From Isoetes taiwanensis (Eukaryota > Streptophyta > Lycopodiopsida > Isoetales > Isoetaceae): 64,000 nucleotides of DNA. A program made the position numbers and the translations under genes. Below the pieces are notes generated by a model that was not told the DNA's origin, ran no database searches, and worked only from the letters and a program-made list of their open reading frames with translations. Below, in pieces: positions 36,001 to 46,256 of the stretch (position 1 is the first letter of the stretch; the number at the start of each line of letters is the position of its first letter). The stretch is from NCBI GenBank assembly GCA_021234155.1, contig JAJEKV010000102.1:1236456-1300455 (forward strand), read 5' to 3'.

Positions 36001-36635
36001 CGTGGGCATATATCACAGAACACACTATTTGCATACATTCGATCATGACGAGCTGTGACAATCCCACCAACCCAATTATTAGTCCAAGTAAAAGATAAAT
36101 CTCCATCAACTTCCATAAACCCATGTTGAAAGAGTAACTTCGCCATCTTTGCCGCTTCAAAGCCGCTTATTGCATCCGCCACCACCTAACCTTGTCTTGT
36201 CTTTGATTCGACCATATTGAAATCCCTACTAAAAGCCAAGCCATATTTTCTCCCCATTTTGGTATTTTATTACATAAAGAAGCCCATAAAGTTGCTCTTT
36301 TTTCTAGGAATATTAGATGCATATACATTAATGATACCACATTCTTGAAGTCCTTGCTTCCATTTAATGACCGCCCACCTTCCAAATTTATCTTTTCTTT
36401 GTAAAGGTGACATGAATGTACCATACTCCGGGCTATCATTGTACCACCCCAAGCCTTGCACAAGTACTTATTATAGCGTGTTTGCTTCCCAAACAAATTC
36501 ATCATTGGAACAACCCCGCCTCTATCACATTTATGCTCTTGAATACATAAAATATCCGGATTAATGTGTTTAATTAAATTAGCCAACCTCTGCTTTTTGA
36601 GGAGATGAACGTGCTCCTCTCACATTCCAAGACAT
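33071..36635 (-). pseudogene. LINE-B ORF2: endonuclease, reverse transcriptase and zf-RVT finger
   Basis: Starts at ATG 36635-36633 (MSWNVRGAR). The APE-type endonuclease has NPDILCIQEHK, RDFNMVE (the usual GDFN with Gly changed) and SDHNPQ. The piece 36185-34863 is a 440-codon open frame covering the end of the endonuclease and the first reverse transcriptase blocks: KCPGMDGIPVEFF, TGLISLIPKV, DWRPITLLSTIYK, QSGFLPGRQI. A poorly preserved stretch (34860-34200) should hold the catalytic FADD. 33905-33297 is the connection region, and CPMCERCIE near 33255 is the zinc finger. It continues in frame at 19503 past the Gypsy insertion. Several frameshifts make it inactive. Confidence 0.9.
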
Positions 36636-36639
36636 GATC

Positions 36640-39009
36640 TTAAGCATGAGGTATTTTGGATTTCTTCTTCCTCCTCTTTTTTGATGAGGCTTTTCCCACT
36701 TTTACCTCGGGCCTATGGCTTATATAATACCAAGTCCTGGTCCATGTTATGCTCACTAATATCACCAAGATCCTTGTGCCTATCTTCCTCCTCCCGGATG
36801 AATCGTCCCCACCTCTGACTCTATGATATCACCATTTATCCGTGTTATGCTTCACCCTTGCTTTACTTTTTACGCTTTTTAGGACTTTGCCATGCCAACT
36901 CATCATTGGAACATTTTACCATCTCTTCATCCGGTGATGAATCATGAACATCCTCACCAACCACCATTGAACCGCTTCAGATCTTTTCCACATTCTTGCG
37001 AACCCGGATACCTTCTTTTCATCCGCATTCTCTCGAGCAACTTCAGAGGGTTTGCAGACATATCCATATTTTGCTGTTTATCACCAATGGGATATTCCTT
37101 CTGCACATCTACATCCAATATCTTCAAAGAAGGAAACCAACACTTTAACTCACTGCCATTCAAAAGCTCTAAGTTAAAGCGTGAGAAAAACTCCCCACTC
37201 TTCACTATTACCTCCTTAGGAAGACTCTGATCCATTGGTAGTGCTACACAAACACGAGCACCTCTGAGAATTGAATGAGATATATGCTTACCAATACCAT
37301 TAGCAATAGAGATAAGGAACTTTGGAAGCAATAGATCCGGTGGCAAACCATGAATTTGAAACCAACAAGGCAACATTGCTTTATAAGGATTATCAGCAGA
37401 AAAGCCTGGTGAATAATGCTGAAAAATGACACATGAGCCCCCTATTGAGCAATGTTGTTAAGTACGTCAAAATCCGTACGTTTAAAAAACGTTTTTTAAG
37501 ATTTTTTGAAGATTTTTAAAATTTTTGAAAAAAATCTTTAAAAACGTATTTCATATAAAATACGTTAAAAATCTTTAAAATCCTTAAAAATCCTTAAAAA
37601 TCTTCAAAAATCCTTAAAAATCCTTGGACCGTGACTTTTTTAATCTAAATATATGATTTTCTTGAACATATTTATCCTTGTATATAAAATTCTTATACTT
37701 CTTAACCTCTATAATAATATTTTTCTGAACTTTCTTAAGAGTTGCATGGCAAAACAAGTATGATATCTTTGTATTTGAACTTAATAGTTTCTAATAGCAA
37801 CATAAGCTTCTAATTTGCTTGTTGACATGCTACGTCTTATAACTTGTAACAAAAATGTGCATTTTAACAGTAGCAAATATGTCCAATAAAGCAGTGCAAA
37901 GAATGTGCAATTTTTTTATTTTTTGTTTTTGGCCATACTAAATCATAAAAATCCTGTAAAAAACGTGAAGATTTTTATAGAGGTACTTTAAAAATAAAAA
38001 ACGGGTTTTTTAACAACATTGCTATTGAGAAAACACCTCTTGAAGTCAATCTATTAACAGGCGCTTCATCTTCAAACCCCAGCAAAAAGAAATTATTGCC
38101 TAACACTTTGAAAGAATTAAAAGGTGCAATAGACATCCTTCTGAGCATAGAACCAATCCATCCAGTAATTTTAGTAGAATTAAAATAATTTCCAGCAAAG
38201 TACCCAATTACAGAATGTGCCACCAGTTTAGCCACACACTTTCGATGCTCCAATTGATCCACTTCTATAACTGGTACGCCACAAACTTTGTTTCCAACAG
38301 CAGAACCATTAATGCCTTGAACAAAGTCCTCCACACAACCAGAATGCGAAAACCCCCCTTTCCTCTCTTTCAACACTTCAAAAAAATCCTGCTTATTACC
38401 TTGATCCAAGAAAGTAAGCGCTTCCTGCACACATGAACTCTGATAATTATGAGCAAGATCTTTACGCACCCAAGTACTAAAATGAGCATTCCTCAATCTT
38501 ATAACTGTGTCATTTGATCTCCAAGCATTTGGAGGATCTTGGCGAACAGGATTAGACCGCAAATCTGCAAACCCACCATTATTACTTTCGGTAGCTTTAG
38601 GTGCCTCAGCAGCTCCTTTCTCCACCTGTAAAGCCTCAGCACATGGCAAATCCTCAGAAACATTGGCTAGTACCTCCATACTTGTTTTGCCCACTATTTT
38701 ATCATTTGTCATTTTAGTTACTTCCTCAGTCACTGTAAACAAAGATTTCAAGGGTTGCAATGCCTTTGCAATTGAAACAGTTGATGTATTTACCTGCGTA
38801 TGCATCTTTGCTACTTCACCTGCATGGCTTGAGCCTAAAGGAGTATAAGAGCAAAAATTTTCTGGAAACCCACCAGCCTTCTCCATTTGACTCATAGACC
38901 GAAAGTCAGACTTTCGTGCTAAATCCTTCCACCGAACATTATCCTTGATAGAAGATTCAGACATTGAGACATCTGAAGTGAAAACCCCTTCACCAAAACC
39001 TATGCCCAT
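36640..39009 (-). pseudogene. LINE-B ORF1 (DUF4283-like RNA-binding protein), split by a MITE
   Basis: An open frame from 39009 encodes an N-terminal, Ser/Lys-rich part followed by a conserved block (LVAHSVIGYFAGNYFNS, then LLGFEDEAPVNRL). It is cut at TSRGVFSI by the hAT-type element 37450-38021. After it, GGSCVIFQHY and CWFQIHGLPPDLL continue in the same frame to about 36954, then frames break. Comparable to LINE-A ORF1. It binds element RNA in the ribonucleoprotein particle by analogy with L1 ORF1p. Confidence 0.82.
37450..38021. mobile_element. MITE-1: hAT-type non-autonomous element, 572 bp
   Basis: Terminal inverted repeats CAATGTTGTTAA (12 bp, perfect) and the 8-bp TSD CTATTGAG (37442-37449 and 38022-38029) fit the hAT superfamily. 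There is no coding capacity. The interior is AT-rich with several AAAATCCTT-like units around 37570-37625. Removing it restores the LINE-B ORF1 frame exactly. Confidence 0.9.
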
Positions 39010-39200
39010 ACGCTATGTAAAACCCCGCAGAACAGAGCCCCTAAGAAACAGAGATCCGCCCAAGAGAATAGTGCAGGTTGCTCCGCTGAGCCTAATCAAC
39101 CCTGCTACTACCTCCAATCCTCAAAGGATTTCAGGCAAGATTCTGTAATATGGCCGAAACTGAAAGACTCTTGACTTGCACCAGTAATCTTCTGTAAAAG

Positions 39201-39450
39201 CATTCATATAAGATACCAATGGAAAGGGCTCGAAAAGAGCTTTCCAACGGTGTAAAGATCACTGAATTCTGACTCCGAACGCCAAAGTTATGGCCTCTCA
39301 AAGTTGGCTCCGGCAAAGTACGGCGCATTCATATAAGATACCAATAGAAAGGGCTCGAAAAGAGCTTTCCAACGGTGTAAAGATCACTGTATTCTGACTC
39401 CGAACGCCAAAGTTATAGCCTCTCAAAGTTGGCTCCGGCAAAGTAAGGAA
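39201..39450 (-). repeat. Tandem 125-bp repeat in the LINE-B 5' leader
   Basis: Units 39201-39325 and 39326-39450 differ at about four positions. They lie at the very 5' end of the minus-strand LINE, where internal promoters of LINEs reside. Confidence 0.9.
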
Positions 39451-39487
39451 AACATTTGCAAGAACCGAGCATTGTCATTGAACAATT

Positions 39488-40020
39488 GTGGCAACCTTTG
39501 GATTAAAAGAAAAATTAATTTAATGGTTATGGCGGCAATGGTCTCAAGGGCTCGTGTTCTTAACTTGTCCTGTGGGATATTTCAGAGGGAAGCTTTGAAC
39601 CGGATTAGAAAGTTAATCCAATCCCATAACCGCCGGAATGGGGAAAGCTAGAAGAGATAGAAGAGATCGAAGTCAATACATAGTTAGAGAGGTTGAATGA
39701 AGTTGGTAGAAGTCGATTGAAGCTGCTTATTTCCGGAGTCAACCATGCTACAGTGTTCGGGTCAATACCCGATGAATAGTGCTTGGGCCATTTTACTCTC
39801 AATGGTTGAATGACAATTAAATGGTAAAATAGATTGAATATATCAAGGAACTTGGCTTGTGAGCAAATGTTGTAAGTGGAATTGATCTATATGAAAATTA
39901 GTGACCACATCTTGGCTTTTCACTAGATCAATGCTTTGTACTTGAATAATTGTTGAAATAGAAGTTGAAAAATCTTACTAGACATCTATCTTTCTATCAA
40001 GTGTCATTAAATTTCTATCA
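39488..40020 (+). repeat. 3' LTR of Copia-A, second part
   Basis: 39488-39854 matches 10388-10753 of the 5' LTR; 39855-40020 is the LTR end missing from the 5' copy. Ends TCTATCA, followed by the TSD TAGTT. Confidence 0.95.
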
Positions 40021-40025
40021 TAGTT

Positions 40026-41344
40026 GATTAAACGAAGAATTAGGATGAGGAAAAGAAGGAAAAGCAGAGAGATTCCAAGAAATATGTTTCTTAAATCGGG
40101 CAGATTATTTCTTTTTCGTCATTATCTAGCATTGCACCATAGGTTCTTGTATCTTTGAGTTGTTATGTTTGTTATCCAAGATTGCAAGACGTTATATGCA
40201 TGCAAAGGCAGCTATGGGATCCCCACTTAGTCACTAGGACTAACCCCCTTGAGTGCATTATGCGATGGATTAGCAAGCAGTGGTCAAGCTAGCAGCAGCA
40301 GTGTAGCTGGGGATTATGGTTGAGTTCCAAAGGAGAAGCTCTTGTGTTAACTCAGCTAGATCTTATGAATTTATTGATGATAGTGTTTTCTCTGAATATT
40401 ATTGTATTTGATAATAGATATACTATGGTTGATCGCTATACGGAACCAGGTAAAGAATCAATCTGGTCTACCAATTTCTCTGCAGAGCATTAATTCTCAT
40501 TGTCCGGATTGAGGAAGAGATGACCGGCTGTTTGGAATTGAACCTGGTGAAGGTGTTGGTCCGCCATAGCCACTGGAAGTGTAGGCTCTCTGCTTGAGCA
40601 TGGAGATTCAGATATCAGAAAATGGAGCTCAAAGATGGGACCTTCGGATGAATCAATCAAGTGCCCTCCACAAAACCATTTCCTAGCAAACATCTCAACA
40701 CTGATCTATCAGTGCCAATCTGGGTTTGAATTATTCACCTTTCCCTCTTTTATATAATGTGGGCCAATCCGGAAGCTTCTGGAACAGCGGGCCTTAAGAT
40801 CTTTCAAAACTTGCGCGAAGCTCCAGGCCCGAGCTTTCAAGAAACTTCTGGAGATACTATTAGGTGTCAACTTCTGAAAGGTTTATGTGCAACTCTAAGC
40901 AAAAATATGAACTTTCTATAACAATAGGACATACCTTTAAGCTGCCCCCTTATCCTCCATATTACAATTATATGTTAGGGATAAATATTAGGGGAGGGTG
41001 CCCCTTCTTCCACCACTGCCCTTTAAATGCTCACTTTTTTCCTTTGAACCCGATTTTTACCCTTTTAACTGCCTTTATTAGCCCACCTTACGAACTATTT
41101 TAAGTTGGATGAGACACATGGTCTATTTTTGAGCACTTGATGGCTAATGAAGTTCAAGTGTGAGCATTATTGGGCATTTGATTTGTCTCTTTGGGTTAAA
41201 ATGACCGTAGAACTTTATAGTTGACTTTCATTTTTCAAAATGATTGGTGTTTTGTATCAGTTGAAGCTAAACTCTCAAACTCCTAGTTTTTATTGTTAAA
41301 GTAGGAGTTTTAAAATTTATAATAGAGTAAAGTAAAATAATAAA
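40026..41344. other. Flank of the nested insertion, no supported gene
   Basis: This is the sequence that adjoined 9994 before Copia-A inserted. It is AT-rich with only short frames (for example minus 40693-40490 and plus 40864-41103), none with a recognisable domain. Confidence 0.4.
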
Positions 41345-42798
41345 TTATAATAATTGCCCATTGATAGTGTCCATCTTGATCGCACTATTTAATAGGATAT
41401 TACATGAAGGATTTTTTCAACAATGGGCAATTAGCAGGGTAGTTCCCATCTATAAGGCATGCGACCCATACAGTCCGTGGTCCGTTCGCTCTTTGCAAAA
41501 TTGCTGGCATTCTTGAGCAATAATTGTCGACGTGGGCAGAGGTAGCAGAGAAGTGATCTCTCTCACAGGCACGATTTCTGCCTTAGCACTCCACATTGAT
41601 CATATTTTCACACTACGGATCTTGGTTGAGGCTAGTAGGAACTGCTTGCAGAACCTCTATTGTTGCTTCATCGACTTGACAAAGGCTTTTGACATTGTGC
41701 CTCAGGAAATGTTGTGGGGAAGATTGAGACAGTCGGTTGCCCTATTTGACTTGCAGAATCCAGTATACTAACTGTACAAAACATGCTCAAGCCGATTGAC
41801 ACCATCAAGACAACCTGTCAACAGTAGTATTGGGGTCTACCAGGGATGCCTGCTCCCTTCAATATTGTTTGGCCTCTATATTGATCAACTGGAAGGGTGG
41901 CTTATTGAACAGGAAGTAACAGAGCTCAGCTGTTACACTAGGTTATTAAGAAGCTCATATACACTGATGATGTGGATCTCTTAGCCCAGACCTCGAAGGA
42001 CATAGCCATTTACATGTCCTGGATACTTTCTGTCGAGCCACTGGAATGCAGGTCAATCTGGCTAAGACTAAGGTCCTCCTCATTTCCTCGTCATGCCAAC
42101 CAAGGCTTCTATCATTCATCTATCAGGGGCAAAATGTAGAAGTAGCACCTACCTACAAGTACTTGGGCATAAAGTTTTTGACTACCACATACTAGGACAC
42201 TTCCATTCGGTTATGATTGATGGCGGACTAGAAGGCACTGTAGGCGACGCGGAACAACAGTAACAAGGCAAAGCTGCATATTTTTACCCATCTGTCATAC
42301 TTGTTCATAGTATTGGTGGAACTCGTTCTTTTATACAGGTTCGAAGTCTGGGGTCCAGTCATATCCTTAGCCCCTGCAACGACCTGGAGCAGGTGCAGAA
42401 AGCCTTTCTTGCTCGAGTACTTAGGGTAAAATCCATAGTCCCGTATCAGATTCTTCTGCAAAAGATCGATCTTTTGCCTCTATAGGGGCCACAATCGATC
42501 GCCACATCATTTGCTTTCAAAAGGTAGTCAGTATGGGCAATGATCGCCTACTCAATCTTGCTTATGTGGTGGCTATGTGTCTGCAGCACCTCAAAGCATG
42601 CTGAAAAAAGAGACAAGCTCAGTGGTTCTCTCGTGGAATGTACAACAGCACAGGTGCATACAAGTAGAAACTGAGGAGGATCACCATCGCTTATGACATA
42701 CCTCGACACTTGCTTCCTCAGCAAGCTTTGGGATTCTAGGACCTTGGAGCAGGTTAAGACGGCACATTACCAGCACCATGCTTACATGGGGTCCACAG

Positions 42799-43249
42799 TG
42801 AAAGAAACAACATAGGTTATCATGTCATAATACTAGTGGTGCATCATGTTAAACTAATTATTCAGTATTGGGTTAACCTAATGCTAAATATGCACATATG
42901 TTATATTTATCTTGAACCGCTTTTCATTCTTCGGTTCAATGGAACAGTGCCAGCTTCGAAATGCTAGAAAGGAAATTTTCCTACTGTGAAAACGGTGGGA
43001 ATTATAAAGATAAGGTGCAGCCGATCAATCCATAGATATCACAAGCAGAGCTGCCGGATAGGGCAGGCTTGAGCTCTCAGACTTGAGCTATTAAAGTTTA
43101 TTCAATCGATCTATCTCAAATAGTGTCAAGACGAACTGGTAAAAGTGTTTTGTATTTAATCCTTTAGTTGAAATACTGAGTTGAGACTTTTGCATATGAA
43201 CATTGTAAATATGCCTTATTAAGTATATGAGCTTTGACAATTATGCAAT
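42799..43249 (+). repeat. 5' LTR of Copia-B, first part
   Basis: Aligns with 49626-50076 of the 3' LTR. Cut at the TSD TGCAAT by LINE-C; the remaining part is 44756-44810. Confidence 0.95.
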
Positions 43250-44749
43250 CAATCAATCAATCAATATTAATCATGCCATTTTGGAGGACCCTCAGGTCCA
43301 TATGGCAAAAGATTTACATTTCTTGTTTTTAGGCAACAACATAGTCTATAGGCGAAGGTTCCAATATGTAATTAAATATGCCAGAATTCTCAAGCAATGA
43401 CATGTGCTCATACAACTGTATAACATATGTCCTTTCCTTAAAAATGGATTTCAAATATGCCCCTAATCTATTTGGATGTATACTGAATAAGTCTGCAAGA
43501 TTATCAGATATCAAAGGCATCTCGAACATGTTCATATGATGGACAAGAAAGGAAGGCGTGTACCTCATCTTCAATCTGCGGTTCGGTCAGGCCGCAGGGG
43601 CACAGCCGATCTTTACGTTCTAAGCCTTGCCATCTACCAGTTTCAATGGCAAGGTGATGGGAAGAAAGTCGCACCCTGGAAATGTTTTTTCTTAAGCCCA
43701 ATCTTAGATCTGACCCCAGATATGGCTGCTCACAGTAGGTGGCAAGATTATTAATTTCCTTCTTATAGAAGGATGCTTTTACACTTTTGTCACAATCTAG
43801 CCAAAGTTTGGCAACTGCCTTTGCTAACACAAATGCTTGCAGTTCTTCCGATTCATATGGCCAACTGCCAGGTGAAATACCCCATTTGTTTGCCCACTTA
43901 ATTACTGCAGCATACCATCCATTTAGTTTTCCTTGAGAATGCACAAGCGCTTGAGATGGAATCCGTTATGGGTCAAGATGCAAATAATGCAGCGTCTGGC
44001 ATAGAGCATCAACCTCAATCGGAACAAATCCTGTTTCAGCTAGGAGCATAATGTAAGGTGTTTGGGCTTTTGCTCCCAATTCTTCAAGGAGGAATTTCTT
44101 TTGTACTCTTTCTAGCTTAGTCCATCCTGACTCTGCTAATCCAGGTGCCCAAGATGGGCATCCATACATCATTACTGGTTTAACCAGTGTACCAAAGAGC
44201 AACTTGCGTAAATGCCACCCTTCCAGATTATTTTGCTCACATACCTGAAGCATACCAAACAGTGCTCGTAAGCCACCTGTTGCCCTCTTAGATGCTGCTG
44301 TTGTCCACTTATAGTTAGAACACATTTCAATTCCCAGGTATTTGTATTGCATAACCGCTTCAAGCGCAACACCTCCAATTGAAAAATCATAAATAATCCA
44401 AATACCATAATTTTGGATTTGGAATGGTTAACAGACATACCTTTATGTTTGCAGAAGTCATGGAAGATATCAAGGTGAGACTGCAATCCAGATTGAGTTC
44501 TAGAGACGAGCACAATGTCATCAGCAAAGAGTAGCAGTTTAATAACCTGACCACATATTTCAGCTCCAATTCCACTCTCATTTTCAAGCCAGGATTCAAC
44601 TTCATCAATAAAAAGCCCAAAGAGCGCTGGAGAGCAGGGGCAGCCCTGCTTGACTCCTATGGTGCTATGTACCTGCGTGTCAGAGTGAAGGGGAAATGAG
44701 AGCTCTATCAAGACTTTCTTGTATAGGCATGCTACTGCTTCTTTTAGAG
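43250..44749 (-). mobile_element. LINE-C: 5'-truncated non-L1 LINE in the Copia-B 5' LTR
   Basis: TSD TGCAAT at 43244-43249 and 44750-44755. On the minus strand it ends in an ATTG microsatellite tail (43250-43266). Only the last 1.5 kb of the LINE is present, as expected from incomplete reverse transcription at the target. Confidence 0.92.
43329..44749 (-). pseudogene. LINE-C reverse transcriptase C-terminal half and zinc finger
   Basis: Open pieces in order: 44749-44340 with GVKQGCPCSPALFGLFIDEVE and intact LLLFADDIVLVS; 44352-43966 with YKYLGIEM, ARGLAES-like GCPSWAPGLAE and ELGAKAQTPYIMLLAETG; 43944-43504 with SSHHLAIETGRWQG and CPCG...EDEVHAFLSCP finger; then 43574-43329. Two or three frameshifts separate them. 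It belongs to the same family as LINE-D, -E and -F. Confidence 0.88.
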
Positions 44750-44755
44750 TGCAAT

Positions 44756-44810
44756 AGATTAACATTGGACTTCAAAACTTCTTAGTGCATTTTGTCACGC
44801 TAACCTTTCA
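44756..44810 (+). repeat. 5' LTR of Copia-B, last part
   Basis: Matches 50077-50131 with few differences; ends CTTTCA, directly before the primer-binding site. Confidence 0.92.
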
Positions 44811-44812
44811 AT

Positions 44813-44825
44813 TGGTATCAGAGCC
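44813..44825 (+). promoter_or_regulatory. Primer-binding site of Copia-B (initiator Met tRNA)
   Basis: TGGTATCAGAGCC is the standard complement of the 3' end of plant initiator Met tRNA. The next three bases are the ATG of gag. Confidence 0.95.
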
Positions 44826-46256
44826 ATGTCTACTAGGTTTGCAGCATCATTATTGAGTGCCATAGATGAATTCAGAGGAGGATCTGGATTTCAAATATGG
44901 AAAGAGAAAATGAAACGTGTGTTGGTGGCAGAAGAACTATGGGATATTGTTGATAGCACAAGTGAAAAGATTGGAACAAGCTCGTTCGCTGTTGTGAATA
45001 CTGGAGCTGCAAGTGCAGAGCAGGAAGGAGCTACTTCTGCAAGTAGTGGTACAGTAGGGACACCAAGCAGTGGTAGATCTGTAATAAATGCAGGGGGAAG
45101 CAAATCAGAAGCTGAAAAAATTCGAGAAGCTGACGACATAATCACTAGTAAAGTTGGCCCTACTATTTTGCTTAAACTTAAGAACAAAACTCCAAGAGAA
45201 ATGTGGCAATACTTGCTGCAGCATTTTGAGAAGAAAACTTCCTCTCAAATTGATGTACTGGAAAGTGGGTTAAGGAAACTAAAGTTTCAAGAGAAGGATG
45301 ATGTGGATGCATTTTTTGAAAAATTTCACACTATTGTTTCTAATCTAGAAGGAGCAGGTATCAAAATGACACCCCAGCATGAAGTTAATGCTATTTCAAG
45401 ATCGTTAGCTGAATTTGGGCAACTATCCTTATTTATCAGGAATGTTGCAAAATCAAGAGAGGAGGCGGAGAACATTTTAAGAGCAGAAATTGAGCATCAG
45501 CTCTTGCTTCAGGAAGATGAGCAGAAAACAACAGAAATACTCTACACCAACAAGGCAAGTAGAGGTCGAGGAAAAGGAAAGATTGGTCCATGCTATAATT
45601 GCAATTCATATGGTCATATTAAAGCCCACTGTCCTAAGCTAAATGACTCAGATCCAGCCTGCTATAATTGTGGAGGCAAAGGACATATGTCCAACAATTG
45701 TTCTAGTCCTAAGTACTCTAACTTTAGAGGAAGAGGAAGAGGAAGGGGAAATCGTGGAGGGTCTGCTGGAAGAGGAAGAGGTGCAGATAAAAGAAAGAGT
45801 GCTAGTGTACACTTCACACAAGAAATTTCAAAAGAGGAAGAAGAAGGTTCAGATCATGATACTGAGGTAAGAATTCAAGCTTTGTCTATTTCTGAAACCA
45901 ATAACGAAATTGATGATGATTTTATAATCTTAGATAGTGGAGCTGAGAGGTCAGTGACACGCTCAGTTAAAATGTTGAAGGATTGCAATGGAAGAAAATC
46001 AGGATATATGCAAGTTGGCAATGGAGAAATGCAAAGAATTGAAGATGTAGGCATACTTGAATTGTATGATCTAAATGGAAAAACTGTGAACTTAAAAAAT
46101 GTTTTATGTGTTCCTTTGTTAGTAAGGAATTTGATTTCAATATCTCATCTTGTGGATTTGGGATTTAGAGTTGTCTTTGAGAAACTCGATTATAAAGTGT
46201 TTTTTGGAAATGAATTAAAGTTCATTGGAAAACGAGTTGGCAATCTGTTGGGTTGA
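44826..46256 (+). CDS. gag: Copia-B gag and protease
   Basis: The ATG directly abuts the primer-binding site. Residues 1-60 hold the N-terminal gag part (FQIWKEKMKRVLVAEELWDI); residues about 110-240 form the UBN2-type capsid domain (MWQYLLQHFEKKTSSQIDVL, DVDAFFEKFHTIVSNLE). Two CCHC knuckles follow (CYNCNSYGHIKAHC and CYNCGGKGHMSNNC), then an Arg/Gly-rich stretch, and the protease with DSGAERSVT and a C-terminal LLVRNLISISHL. A TGA at 46254-46256 ends it where the polyprotein should continue one base out of frame. Gag forms the particle; the protease matures it. Confidence 0.95.
   Translation: MSTRFAASLLSAIDEFRGGSGFQIWKEKMKRVLVAEELWDIVDSTSEKIGTSSFAVVNTGAASAEQEGATSASSGTVGTPSSGRSVINAGGSKSEAEKIREADDIITSKVGPTILLKLKNKTPREMWQYLLQHFEKKTSSQIDVLESGLRKLKFQEKDDVDAFFEKFHTIVSNLEGAGIKMTPQHEVNAISRSLAEFGQLSLFIRNVAKSREEAENILRAEIEHQLLLQEDEQKTTEILYTNKASRGRGKGKIGPCYNCNSYGHIKAHCPKLNDSDPACYNCGGKGHMSNNCSSPKYSNFRGRGRGRGNRGGSAGRGRGADKRKSASVHFTQEISKEEEEGSDHDTEVRIQALSISETNNEIDDDFIILDSGAERSVTRSVKMLKDCNGRKSGYMQVGNGEMQRIEDVGILELYDLNGKTVNLKNVLCVPLLVRNLISISHLVDLGFRVVFEKLDYKVFFGNELKFIGKRVGNLLG

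Larger units (their letters stand above)
19241..39473 (-). mobile_element. LINE-B: L1-type LINE in the Copia-A 3' LTR, itself carrying a Gypsy element and a MITE
   Basis: Flanked by the 14-bp TSD GTCATTGAACAATT (19227-19240 and 39474-39487). A poly-T run at 19241-19251 is the poly-A tail of a minus-strand LINE. Own DNA is 39473-38022, 37449-33071 and 19503-19241, about 6.1 kb. ORF1 and ORF2 are recognisable. Removing the Gypsy element and the MITE rejoins the reading frames of ORF2 and ORF1. Confidence 0.95.
9995..40020 (+). mobile_element. Copia-A: Ty1/copia LTR retrotransposon, deleted and invaded by LINE-A and LINE-B
   Basis: The element is bounded by TAGTT at 9990-9994 and 40021-40025 (5-bp TSD) and by LTR ends TGATGAG and TCTATCA. 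Its own DNA is 9995-11176, 16658-19240 and 39488-40020; everything else is later insertions. Domain order integrase then reverse transcriptase then RNase H identifies copia. The PBS, gag and protease are gone: the 5' LTR fragment joins directly to the pre-integrase region. It cannot move by itself. Confidence 0.93.
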
